Assembly: GCA_016721735.1 (NCBI GenBank)
Contig: JADKHM010000004.1
Location: 124,001 to 188,000, forward strand
Direction: 5' to 3'
From: Flavobacterium sp.
GTDB taxonomy: Bacteria; Bacteroidota; Bacteroidia; Flavobacteriales; Flavobacteriaceae
DNA length: 64,000 nucleotides
In this document: positions 45,794 through 53,368 of the stretch, one piece after another
How the letters are laid out: each line of letters begins with the position of its first letter
Numbering within the stretch: the stretch's first letter is position 1
Notes under the pieces: generated by a model
Database searches by the model: none
What the model was told of the DNA's origin: nothing
The model's input: only the letters and a program-made list of their open reading frames with translations
Translations under genes and position numbers: made by a program

Positions 45794-46054
45794 TTACATC
45801 TGAATAAATCTATATCCTAATAAAAGATTGTAATTATCCTCAGTAAGATTATGTCCAATACCTGGGCTCAATAGTAGTTGATTGGTATCTCCAATGAAGT
45901 CGAAATTTCGATATTGGACTTCGTGATGCCAATTCCAATTGTCATTGATTTTTTGATTTCCAACATAAATAAACCAATTTTCGATATCTGACTTTTGAGA
46001 AAAGGAAAAGTTGCAAAAGATAAGCGCCAATAGTATTAAACTTATCGTTTTCAT
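45794..46054 (-). pseudogene. Truncated DUF2490 outer-membrane-type protein
   Basis: 86 residues from the ATG at 46054: a signal peptide (MKTISLILLALIFCNFSFSQ), then WFIYVGNQKINDNWNWHHEVQYRNFDFIGDTNQLLL, broken here into the first beta-hairpins of DUF2490 proteins. It stops after LLGYRFIQM. Full members are around 220 residues and form a beta-barrel, so roughly the last 60 percent is missing. Only 26 bases separate it from the carbonic anhydrase start, so the loss looks like a deletion and not a frameshift. It sits between sulP and the carbonic anhydrase in the operon. Confidence 0.72.
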
Positions 46055-46079
46055 TGAAGAAAAAGTTTCATAGCACAGA

Positions 46080-47651
46080 TTAAATCGTATGCTGAACAAA
46101 AACGTGCTTCTCTTCTTCTCCTGTATTTTCCAGTTGGTATTCTTTCTTGAAACCGACCAAATTGACTTTTATATTTTTTTCTTTTGCTATAATTTTTCTA
46201 AACTCTTTGATCAAATCTAAAACGTCATGAGCAATATAGACCGTTTCAGCAGCATTAATAATTACTTTCGAATCTTCGGGTATTGAAGCCAAAGTTGCTT
46301 TGATTGCAGCTTTATTCAAAAAAGAAACTTCTTGTGCCAAATCAATATGAATCACATCGCCTTCCTTGTATTCTACTTTTCTGAAATCGTATGCTCTTTT
46401 CATATTTCCTCTTAGAATTGCCAATACACTTATGATCATCCCCAAAGCAACCCCTTTTAATAAGTCTAAAAACACCACCGCACCGAAAGTTGCAATAAAT
46501 GGAACAAATTGATATTTCCCTTGCTCCCAGAAATGCTTAAAAATAGAAGGTTTTGCTAATTTATAACCTATCAATAGTAAGACAGCGGCTAAAGTCGCAA
46601 AGGGAATTTTATTTAACAAAACAGGAATTGTCAAAACGCTAATTAGCAATAAGACTCCATGGATTACCGTTGACATTTTCGATTTTGCTCCTGCGTTATT
46701 ATTGGCAGAAGATCGCACCACCACGGATGTCATAGGTAAACCTCCTAAGAGTGCACTGATGATGTTTCCTATTCCTTGCGCTTTGAGTTCAGTATTCGTA
46801 TCCGTATATCTTTTTTGAGCATCCATTCTGTCCGAAGCTTCGATACACAATAAGGTTTCAATTGATGCTACAACTGCAATAGTCATGGCAACAATCCAAA
46901 CTGCTGGATTTGTAATTGAAGTAAAATTTGGAAGTATTATTATTGCTTTAAACTCTTCGACAGTTGTGGGAACTGGCAATGAAACTAAGTATTTACTCGT
47001 AATTTCATATGATGTTCCTTTGAAAAAAAACTCATTAACAAAAATTCCGACAGCCACAGCAATTAGAGCCGCAGGCAGCAATTTTATAGAATTTAGGACA
47101 GGTATTTTGTTCCAGATCAAAAGGATTGCTACAGAGATTGCTGTTACAATTACGACTCCAAGTTTGATATCACTAAACGACGCAACTACGTCACTAAAAA
47201 TTTTAAGTCCTGAACCAACAGAGACATCAGATCCTAGCGCTTTTGGTATTTGCTTTAAAAATATTATTACGCCGATGCCGGCTAGCATTCCTTCAATTAC
47301 GTTAGTAGGAAAAAAATTTGAAATGCCGCCCGCTTTTAAAAAGCCTAAGGCCAATTGTATCAAGCCAGCGATAAGAACTGCTGTCAAAAATACATCAAAC
47401 GCTCCAAGGTCAGATATTGCGCTTAGAACAATAGCTGTTAATCCTGCTGCTGGACCGGAAACACTGAGATGTGACTTACTTAAAAGTCCAACTACAATTC
47501 CTCCAACAACACCCGAAATAATACCTGAAAATAATGGCGCTCCACTCGCAAGCGCAATTCCCAAACATAATGGCAAAGCCACTAAAAAAACCACTAAACC
47601 TGATGAAAAATCAGATTTGAGGTTGGCAAAAAGATTGATTTTTTTTGTCAT
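46080..47651 (-). CDS. SulP-family bicarbonate/anion transporter
   Basis: 523 residues: a SulP membrane domain (LVVFLVALPLCLGIALASGAP; SVSGPAAGLTAIVLSAI; LLGGLPMTSVVVRSSANNNAGAKS) of about 12-14 helices and a C-terminal STAS domain (around residues 430-515, VIHIDLAQEVSFLNKAAIKA). SulP proteins carry sulfate or, in the BicA group, bicarbonate with sodium. The operon with carbonic anhydrase and DabAB makes bicarbonate by far the more likely substrate. It is the first gene after the predicted promoter at 47671-47703. Confidence 0.9.
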   Translation of the reverse strand: MTKKINLFANLKSDFSSGLVVFLVALPLCLGIALASGAPLFSGIISGVVGGIVVGLLSKSHLSVSGPAAGLTAIVLSAISDLGAFDVFLTAVLIAGLIQLALGFLKAGGISNFFPTNVIEGMLAGIGVIIFLKQIPKALGSDVSVGSGLKIFSDVVASFSDIKLGVVIVTAISVAILLIWNKIPVLNSIKLLPAALIAVAVGIFVNEFFFKGTSYEITSKYLVSLPVPTTVEEFKAIIILPNFTSITNPAVWIVAMTIAVVASIETLLCIEASDRMDAQKRYTDTNTELKAQGIGNIISALLGGLPMTSVVVRSSANNNAGAKSKMSTVIHGVLLLISVLTIPVLLNKIPFATLAAVLLLIGYKLAKPSIFKHFWEQGKYQFVPFIATFGAVVFLDLLKGVALGMIISVLAILRGNMKRAYDFRKVEYKEGDVIHIDLAQEVSFLNKAAIKATLASIPEDSKVIINAAETVYIAHDVLDLIKEFRKIIAKEKNIKVNLVGFKKEYQLENTGEEEKHVFVQHTI

Positions 47652-47670
47652 GTCCTAAATTAAATTTATA

Positions 47671-47703
47671 CAAATATATTATTTCGCTATTGTTCATAAC
47701 AAA
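47671..47703 (-). promoter_or_regulatory. Promoter of the SulP-CA-DabAB operon
   Basis: On the minus strand TTTG (47703 to 47700), a 21-base spacer and TATATTTG (47678 to 47671) match the two boxes of the Bacteroidota consensus and sit 20 bases before the sulP ATG. This supports separate initiation after the small upstream gene. Confidence 0.6.
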
Positions 47704-47714
47704 ATACGGATGTA

Positions 47715-48002
47715 CTAAATTAATTTTGGAGGAGGAATGGTAATTTCTTCAGAAAAAGTATTGTATTTTAATACATTTTCTAAAATAATTGCTTTACGCA
47801 AAAAGGCGTCAAAAGTAAGATGTTCAATTTGAGTTTTAAGAATAAAATCAGATTTAATTTCTTTATTTTCTTTTTGATTTTCTTCTTCAGACAAATCATA
47901 ATCTAATGAAATATCAGCAACATTCTTTATCAAGATAACAAAAGTCGGCGTTGATAAATATGTTACAAAAAGTACTAAAAGAAATCCTCCTACTAATTTC
48001 AT
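47715..48002 (-). CDS. Small hypothetical protein with N-terminal membrane helix
   Basis: 95 residues: one N-terminal hydrophobic helix (LVGGFLLVLFVTYLSTPTFVI) and a mostly charged soluble part ending in ITIPPPKLI. No recognised family. It lies upstream of sulP in the same direction. Because a promoter lies between the two, it may or may not share the carbon operon transcript. A weak CAAAAATA box on the plus strand (TATTTTTG on the minus) just upstream could be its own -7 element. Confidence 0.6.
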   Translation of the reverse strand: MKLVGGFLLVLFVTYLSTPTFVILIKNVADISLDYDLSEEENQKENKEIKSDFILKTQIEHLTFDAFLRKAIILENVLKYNTFSEEITIPPPKLI

Positions 48003-48141
48003 TCAACAAAAATAAGAGTTCCTTATTGTAATCAAAATAAAACCTTATTAATTCTTAAACAATTAACAAGTAGTAACAATATTGCAATCTATGGTAATAG
48101 TAAAAGAAAAGTAAATTTATATAGTTATAGCTTATAGTAAT

Positions 48142-48149
48142 TATATTTG
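48142..48149 (+). promoter_or_regulatory. -7 box of oxyR
   Basis: TATATTTG matches TAnnTTTG, 21 bases before the ATG at 48171. An in-frame TTG at 48147 lies within the box and is not the start. Confidence 0.55.
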
Positions 48150-48170
48150 CATCACAAAAAACTATTTGAA

Positions 48171-49190
48171 ATGACGATTACCCAACTTCAATATGTCCTA
48201 GCTGTTGCTGAACACAAAAATTTTACTTTGGCGGCTGAAAAATGCTTCGTCACCCAGCCTACATTAAGTATGCAGATTCAAAAAGTCGAAGAAGAACTTA
48301 ATATTCAGATTTTTGACAGAAGCAAAAAACCCATTCAATTAACAGACATTGGGCAAAAGATTGTGAATCAGGCAAAGAATATAGTCAACGAAGCAGATCG
48401 CATGCAGGATATCGTTGAACAGCAAAAAGGGTTTATTGGTGGTGAATTTCGCTTGGGAATTATCCCGACGATTATGCCAACTTTGCTGCCGATGTTTTTG
48501 AATAATTTTATCAAGAAATATCCAAAAGTCAAGCTAATCATTGAAGAATTAAATACGGATGAGATTATTCTAAAACTAAAAAATGGTCATCTCGATGCCG
48601 CAATTGCAGCAACACCATTGATGGAGGAAAAAATCAAGGAAGTCGTTTTATACTTTGAACCTTTTATGGCCTATATTCCACAGTGGCACAAATACTATCC
48701 AAAAAACGAAATTGAAGTTAGCGATTTGGATGTAGATGAAATATTACTTTTGCAAGACGGCCATTGCTTTCGAGATGGAATTTTAAATCTCTGTAAAAAT
48801 GTGAGTAAATCAGAATTCTCGCATTTTCAGCTAGAAAGTGGCAGTTTTGAAACACTAATCAAATTGGCCGATGAAGGTTTAGGAATCACTTTACTTCCTT
48901 ACTTGCATACCTTAGATTTAAAAGAAAATGATAAACTAAAATTGAAACATTTTGTTGAACCAAAACCAGCAAGAGAAGTCAGTTTGATTTTTCCAAAAAC
49001 GGAATTGAAGATTCAAATCATCGATGCATTGCGAAGTACAATTGCAGGAGTAGTCAAAGGTGCCATTGTATTCCAAAATATTGAAATCATAAGTCCGATG
49101 CCAAAAATAAAAAAGGAACCAAATAGTTCCTTTTTCGATATCAATTCACAATACTTATATATTGCTGAAGTTCTGGCTTTTCACTGGTGA
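48171..49190 (+). CDS. oxyR: OxyR-type LysR peroxide regulator with extended C-terminus
   Basis: 339 residues. N-terminal LysR helix-turn-helix (MTITQLQYVLAVAEHKNFT; TQPTLSMQIQKVEEEL) and a C-terminal sensing domain with GHCFRDGILNLC. Its Cys fall at residues 199 and 208, the same numbers as the disulfide-forming pair of E. coli OxyR. It should activate peroxide defence genes. The reading frame runs 27 residues past the expected end, through a terminator hairpin and antisense to the next gene. A run of five A at 49103-49107 explains it: with four, the frame would end CCA AAA TAA at residue 312. Confidence 0.93.
   Translation: MTITQLQYVLAVAEHKNFTLAAEKCFVTQPTLSMQIQKVEEELNIQIFDRSKKPIQLTDIGQKIVNQAKNIVNEADRMQDIVEQQKGFIGGEFRLGIIPTIMPTLLPMFLNNFIKKYPKVKLIIEELNTDEIILKLKNGHLDAAIAATPLMEEKIKEVVLYFEPFMAYIPQWHKYYPKNEIEVSDLDVDEILLLQDGHCFRDGILNLCKNVSKSEFSHFQLESGSFETLIKLADEGLGITLLPYLHTLDLKENDKLKLKHFVEPKPAREVSLIFPKTELKIQIIDALRSTIAGVVKGAIVFQNIEIISPMPKIKKEPNSSFFDINSQYLYIAEVLAFHW
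49110..49135. terminator. Bidirectional terminator after oxyR
   Basis: AAAAAGGAAC (49110-49119), loop CAAATA, GTTCCTTTTT (49126-49135). It lies inside the apparent extended oxyR frame and also just downstream of the convergent micro-protein gene, serving both. Confidence 0.82.
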
Positions 49191-49335
49191 AATTCTGTAA
49201 CCATTTCTTTAATTGCTCAAGTTCATAAGGCAACAAATTTTTTATCGCTTTACGCAATTCTTTGCAAAAAAGTACTGGATCGAAGCTCACTCTCTCAAGC
49301 ACCGATTTTGTGTAGTCGTAGATCATTCTAGGCAT
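49141..49335 (-). CDS. Micro-protein, first of a paralogous pair
   Basis: 64 residues. Shares with the gene at 49533 the pattern YTKSVLERVSFDP-LFCKEL, then LLPYELEQLKKWL and EKPELQQ. Predicted to be helical and cytoplasmic. Conservation of the pattern between two neighbouring copies shows that it is a real coding sequence; its function is unknown. Two Leu-rich helices and a single Cys are the only notable features. The apparent C-terminal extension of oxyR overlaps its end. Confidence 0.75.
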   Translation of the reverse strand: MPRMIYDYTKSVLERVSFDPVLFCKELRKAIKNLLPYELEQLKKWLQNFTSEKPELQQYISIVN

Positions 49336-49500
49336 AATTGTAAGATTTAGGGGTTATCTTAATAAGAACGTGAGGTAAATGTAAAATTAAATTTAAATTA
49401 CGCCGATTAAATACATAAAAATCCGATTAAATGCATGTTTTCTTAAAATAAATAAAGTATATACTTACAAATGATAAAATTGACAATCAAAAATTACCAT

Positions 49501-49525
49501 AAAAAAAGGAGCCATTTAAGCTCCT
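49501..49525. terminator. Terminator of the second micro-protein gene
   Basis: Stem GGAGC (49508-49512) with GCTCC (49520-49524) around CATTTAA. Read on the minus strand it is followed by a run of seven T (seven A on the plus strand), as expected for a rho-independent terminator of the gene starting at 49730. Confidence 0.7.
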
Positions 49526-49532
49526 ATTAGTT

Positions 49533-49730
49533 TTATTTGTTAACATAGATGAGACACTGCCTTAATTCTGGCCTTTCGACGGTGTAATTTAAAAGCCATT
49601 CGGTAAGTTGCTCAATTTCGTAAGGCAATAGCACTCTTAGCGCTTTCTCAAGTTCCTTACAAAAAAGTGAAGGATCGAAACTCACTCTTTCGAGTATGCT
49701 TTTGGTGTACGCAAACATGGTTCTTTTCAT
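49533..49730 (-). CDS. Micro-protein, second of a paralogous pair
   Basis: 65 residues from MKRTMFAYTK; the next ATG upstream would add four residues. It matches the gene at 49141-49335 over its full length (YTKSILERVSFDPSLFCKEL, LLPYEIEQLTEWLLNYT, PELRQCL). Each copy has its own terminator, so the two are separately expressed and not a simple operon. No domain is known to me. Tandem duplication with divergence suggests selected function, such as dosage or heteromer formation. Confidence 0.75.
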   Translation of the reverse strand: MKRTMFAYTKSILERVSFDPSLFCKELEKALRVLLPYEIEQLTEWLLNYTVERPELRQCLIYVNK

Positions 49731-49850
49731 AAAATGTATCAAAGATTTAAAGAACTGGTTGATTAATTATAAATCAAATTTAAATAAAAAATGATTCGTT
49801 AGTACAAACGAAATGTTAATTGGGAATATTGCATTAATCAAGAAAAATTA

Positions 49851-50510
49851 TCACCTTCTTGCTCTAAACATTTCTCTTTTCCCAGGAGGACCTTCGAGTT
49901 TCTCTACTGTAAATCCAACCTGAATCATATTTCTCTTTACAATGCCACGAGCAGCATAAGTTACTAATATACCCGCAGGTTTCAATGCATTATACATTCT
50001 CGAAAACACTTCTACTGTCCATAATTCGGGTTGCACTCTAAAGCCAAATGCGTCAAAATAAATCAAATCAAATTGTTCCTGATCATCAATTGCTTCAATA
50101 AATTGCTTTCTTTTCGTCAAACGAAAATCTTTTGAAATCGCCATTTCTTGTTCCCACGGACAAGTATGCATCAATTGAAAAAAAGAATCGTGGTCTTGAA
50201 CCTTTAATTCATCTGTAAAATTCATTGCCGCTACTTCATCCGCAGAGATTGGATATGCTTCAATACCAACATAATTTATAGGTTGTTGCTTCTCTTTTGA
50301 TTCCAAAAAAGTGATAAACGCATTGAGACCTGTACCAAATCCTATTTCTAAAATGGAAACTGCTCGATTTTCGAATAACTTCAATCCATTCTTGATGAAA
50401 ACATGTTTCGCTTCTTGAATTGCGCCATGCTTTGAATGGTAATTTTCGTCCCAATCGGACAAATGAATTGTAGTGGAACCGTCAGAGGTGATGTGTATTT
50501 CTCTCTGCAC
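49851..50510 (-). CDS. mnmD: tRNA methyltransferase MnmD
   Basis: 219 residues: SAM-binding EIGFGTGLNAFITFLE (about residues 55-70), the DUF752 pattern FDLIYFDAFGFRVQPELWTVEVF and PAGILVTYAARGIVKRNM, and the end EKLEGPPGKREMFRA. It methylates the 5-aminomethyl group of U34 in tRNAs in the stand-alone form seen outside gammaproteobacteria (where it is fused as MnmC). No oxidase domain is present. It begins 4 bases after the CxxCH lipoprotein gene. Confidence 0.93.
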   Translation of the reverse strand: MQREIHITSDGSTTIHLSDWDENYHSKHGAIQEAKHVFIKNGLKLFENRAVSILEIGFGTGLNAFITFLESKEKQQPINYVGIEAYPISADEVAAMNFTDELKVQDHDSFFQLMHTCPWEQEMAISKDFRLTKRKQFIEAIDDQEQFDLIYFDAFGFRVQPELWTVEVFSRMYNALKPAGILVTYAARGIVKRNMIQVGFTVEKLEGPPGKREMFRARR

Positions 50511-50513
50511 AAG

Positions 50514-50963
50514 TTAGGGAATATACAATTTCTTGATTCTAGTGATAGGTCCACCACATTTTTCTTCATGGCACTGAATACAGGAATTCACCCCGTCATT
50601 AAAATGTTGCTTTGCATTTTTCGGATCTTTATAAATCAGTTCCTGTGCAGCGATAAAGCGTTGCGCTTGCTCTTTAAAAAAGAGATCGTTCTCAGTTGGA
50701 TCCGTCATCACTGCACTATGAATTTTTAGAAAATGGTTGGGAAATTTTCCAATCGTATCCCCTTTTAGAATTCGGGTTTTCAATCGTTGATTATCAACAT
50801 ACATTTGCTCCATCAACGTTGACATTTCAGACATTTGATACATCTTAAATGATTTGCCTTTTGATTCCTTTGAACACGATTCTTGTTCGACTTTCGACTC
50901 TTTCTTACTACATGCAGCAACTGCAAATAGCAAAAGCATAAATACTTGTATACTATTTTTCAT
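50514..50963 (-). CDS. Lipoprotein with single CxxCH haem motif
   Basis: 149 residues with a lipoprotein signal (MKNSIQVFMLLLFAVAAC, Cys about residue 18) and a helical body. Near the C-terminus is CIQCHEEKCGGPI, a canonical c-type haem attachment motif close to the end of the chain, as in cytochrome c-prime-type four-helix proteins. It is probably a periplasmic electron carrier or gas-binding haem protein. It overlaps the DUF4920 gene by 11 bases and precedes mnmD, so the DUF4920 protein is its likely partner. Confidence 0.78.
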   Translation of the reverse strand: MKNSIQVFMLLLFAVAACSKKESKVEQESCSKESKGKSFKMYQMSEMSTLMEQMYVDNQRLKTRILKGDTIGKFPNHFLKIHSAVMTDPTENDLFFKEQAQRFIAAQELIYKDPKNAKQHFNDGVNSCIQCHEEKCGGPITRIKKLYIP

Positions 50964-51447
50964 TATTCTTGATTAACACACCATCCGCCACAAATGAGTA
51001 GCTCTTAAGTGGCGTCGTGATACTATCAATTGACGCTTGCGATTTACCAGCGTCTTTTGCATAATGTTTTTGTTCTTCGATACTTTCAATACTCAGAAAT
51101 GCTTTACCATTGACTACCACCTCTTCACCTTTTGCATTTAATGGCATAAAGAAACCATAATCTTTAAATTTCACGAATGCTGCCTGGCCCTTGCCCAAAT
51201 CAACATTCATCCAACAGCCTTTCTTTTGGCAAACGTCATTTATTTGAGATGAAAATTTTACCTTCAGCGTGTCGCCTTCTTTCATCGACTCATATTTACT
51301 GAAAAGATCTTCCTTAGATATCGCATGATCAGCGGTAATACTGTCGCCAAAGGAACTATACGAAACGTCGTTATCTCCAACGCTAGCAGAGTATTTACAA
51401 CTTGTTAAAACAACAGCAAGAGAAAAAACAAAGGTTCTGAGTATCAT
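50953..51447 (-). CDS. DUF4920 lipoprotein
   Basis: 164 residues with a lipoprotein signal (MILRTFVFSLAVVLTSC). The core GDTLKVKFSSQINDVCQKKGCWMNVDLG holds two Cys five apart (VCQKKGC), and FKDYGFFMPLNAKGEEVVVNGKAF follows; this is the DUF4920 pattern. The Cys pair suggests a metal or redox site in the periplasm. Overlap of its end with the CxxCH lipoprotein gene points to coupled translation and a joint redox task; that is inference. Confidence 0.82.
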   Translation of the reverse strand: MILRTFVFSLAVVLTSCKYSASVGDNDVSYSSFGDSITADHAISKEDLFSKYESMKEGDTLKVKFSSQINDVCQKKGCWMNVDLGKGQAAFVKFKDYGFFMPLNAKGEEVVVNGKAFLSIESIEEQKHYAKDAGKSQASIDSITTPLKSYSFVADGVLIKNNEK

Positions 51448-51731
51448 AATAATTTGGTATTAATAATTGCAACAAAAATAGCCACTAAAGCCATTCAAAG
51501 TGAAAATAATGGAAACTTTTTTGATACCTATTACCAAAATAGAATCAAATTAATGGTAAATCATCATTATTGTAAAAACTGAGAAAATAATTAAGGACAA
51601 ATTATTAAAATGGCGTAATTTTATTATTTTAGCCTAAAATAAGTGAGTAAAAATAAATCTAGTTTATTTTAATTGCTATACGTTCATTAACAGCGCTTTA
51701 TATTTTTATTTCACCTCAAAACTTCCCACTA

Positions 51732-52799
51732 ATGAGTTCAAATATTACTCACGAAATCGATATCGTAACTGTTCCTCACTCAAAAATAGAAACTGTTGAC
51801 TTTGAAAACCTTTCTTTCGGAAGTGTTTTTACAGATCATATGTTTGTTTGCGATTTTAAAGAAGGTAAATGGCAAAAACCTAGTATTAAACCCTATGAAC
51901 CTTTTTTGATAGACCCATCAGCCAAAGTTTTTCACTACGGACAAGCTATTTTTGAAGGAATGAAAGCGTATAAAGATGAAAATGACGACGTTTGGTTATT
52001 TCGTCCTGATCAAAATTTGGATCGGCTAAATAAGTCGGCAGTTCGTATGGCAATGCCAGAAATTCCAGAAGATATCTTCATGAGTGGTTTACATCAACTC
52101 TTAGATTTGGAGCGCAATTGGGTAAAAAAAGGATTTGGAAACACCCTATATATTCGTCCTTTTATGATTGCTATTGGAAGCGGTGTTATTGCAGCACCGT
52201 CAACGCAATACCGATTTATGATCATTCTTTCACCAGCAAAATCGTATTATTCAGGAGAAGTTAAGGTATTGATTGCAGAACATTACAGCCGTGCTGCCAA
52301 TGGTGGAATTGGAGCCGCAAAAGCAGCAGGAAATTATTCTGCTCAATTCTATCCAACTAAATTGGCAAATGAGAAAGGATTCCAACAAATCATTTGGACC
52401 GATGATGCCACACATACCAAATTGGAAGAAGCCGGAACAATGAATGTCTTCTTTAGAATTAATGATACCATATATACTGCACCTACCAGCGAGAGAATTC
52501 TTGATGGTGTCACACGAAAAAGTTTGATTGCGATTGCAAAAAGAGATGGAATTAAGGTAGAAGAGCGATCTGTTTTAGTCGATGAAATCATTCAAGGAGC
52601 CAAGGACGGAAGTTTGAAAGAGATTTTCGGTGCCGGAACAGCTGCAGTTGTAAATCCAATTGTTGGATTTTCGTATGAAGATGTGTATTACGAATTACCT
52701 AAAGTAGAAAACTCTGTTGCCTTAGAATTAAAGGAAAAATTGACTAATATTCAGTACCGCTTGGCCGACGACACCTTTGGTTGGATGGTGAAGATTTGA
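51732..52799 (+). CDS. ilvE: Branched-chain amino acid aminotransferase
   Basis: 355 residues of the fold-type IV PLP enzymes: YGQAIFEGMKAYKDEN, NTLYIRPFMIAIGSGV, the Schiff-base Lys in GGIGAAKAAGNYSAQFYPT (about residue 200) and LEEAGTMNVFFR. The length of about 355 fits the eukaryote-like BCAT-II group common in Bacteroidota. It transfers the amino group between glutamate and valine, leucine or isoleucine keto acids. It stands alone, ending in a terminator at 52831. Confidence 0.93.
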   Translation: MSSNITHEIDIVTVPHSKIETVDFENLSFGSVFTDHMFVCDFKEGKWQKPSIKPYEPFLIDPSAKVFHYGQAIFEGMKAYKDENDDVWLFRPDQNLDRLNKSAVRMAMPEIPEDIFMSGLHQLLDLERNWVKKGFGNTLYIRPFMIAIGSGVIAAPSTQYRFMIILSPAKSYYSGEVKVLIAEHYSRAANGGIGAAKAAGNYSAQFYPTKLANEKGFQQIIWTDDATHTKLEEAGTMNVFFRINDTIYTAPTSERILDGVTRKSLIAIAKRDGIKVEERSVLVDEIIQGAKDGSLKEIFGAGTAAVVNPIVGFSYEDVYYELPKVENSVALELKEKLTNIQYRLADDTFGWMVKI

Positions 52800-52830
52800 T
52801 ATCCAATTAAGCATAGACAATAATGAAGGT

Positions 52831-52856
52831 GGTGTTGAAAAACAACACCTTTTTTT
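52831..52856 (+). terminator. Terminator of ilvE
   Basis: GGTGTTG (52831-52837), loop AAAAA, CAACACC (52843-52849) and seven T. Confidence 0.87.
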
Positions 52857-52872
52857 ATGTCTAATTTCAAAA

Positions 52873-52907
52873 ATCAATTATCAATTATCAATTATCAATT
52901 ATCAATT
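52873..52907. repeat. Five perfect ATCAATT heptamers
   Basis: ATCAATT occurs five times without change (52873-52907) between the ilvE terminator and the end of the MazG-like gene. It is the only perfect array among the short tandem repeats in this window. Confidence 0.93.
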
Positions 52908-53289
52908 ATTTCAGTATTTTCGAAAAATCTGGTTTAAAGTAATTTGGTCCTTTCATCACTTTTCCGTCTTCACGATAAATCGGTTTTCCATCTTCACCCA
53001 ACTTACTCATATTACTGCGTTGAATTTCATCAAAAACTTCTTCTATTTTATGTTGTAAACCATGCTCTATGATGGTCCCGCAGAGGATATATAACATATC
53101 TCCAAGTGCATCGGCAATTTCTACTAAATCGTTGTTTTGCACCGCTTCTAAGTATTCTTCATTTTCTTCTTTCATCAGATTGAAACGAAGTGTCTTTTTA
53201 GTCTCACCTAAATCTGCTCTAGGATGTTCACTGTGTCCGATGGCAAAGGCAGTATGAAATTCTTTTACTGCGTGAAGTTGTTTTTGCAT
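52906..53289 (-). CDS. MazG-like nucleotide pyrophosphohydrolase
   Basis: 127 residues. The all-alpha NTP-PPase motif is clear: MKEENEEYLEAVQNN and DLVEIADALGDMLYILCGT supply the EExxE and ExxD magnesium ligands. Members split nucleoside triphosphates, often damaged ones, or phosphoribosyl-ATP. The C-terminus has a beta tail (KPIYREDGKVMKGPNYFKPD) typical for this subgroup. Its last codons touch the ATCAATT array at 52907. Confidence 0.88.
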   Translation of the reverse strand: MQKQLHAVKEFHTAFAIGHSEHPRADLGETKKTLRFNLMKEENEEYLEAVQNNDLVEIADALGDMLYILCGTIIEHGLQHKIEEVFDEIQRSNMSKLGEDGKPIYREDGKVMKGPNYFKPDFSKILK

Positions 53290-53368
53290 AATATCGAGGT
53301 TTTTATTGCTAGCGCAAAATAAAAACTTTCACTAACAATTGATTACATTTGGCAAAAATTTTATCACA

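Noticed and set aside
46080..47651. Sulfate permease
   Set aside because: The fold fits, but co-location with carbonic anhydrase and dabAB favours bicarbonate; no sulfate assimilation genes are nearby.
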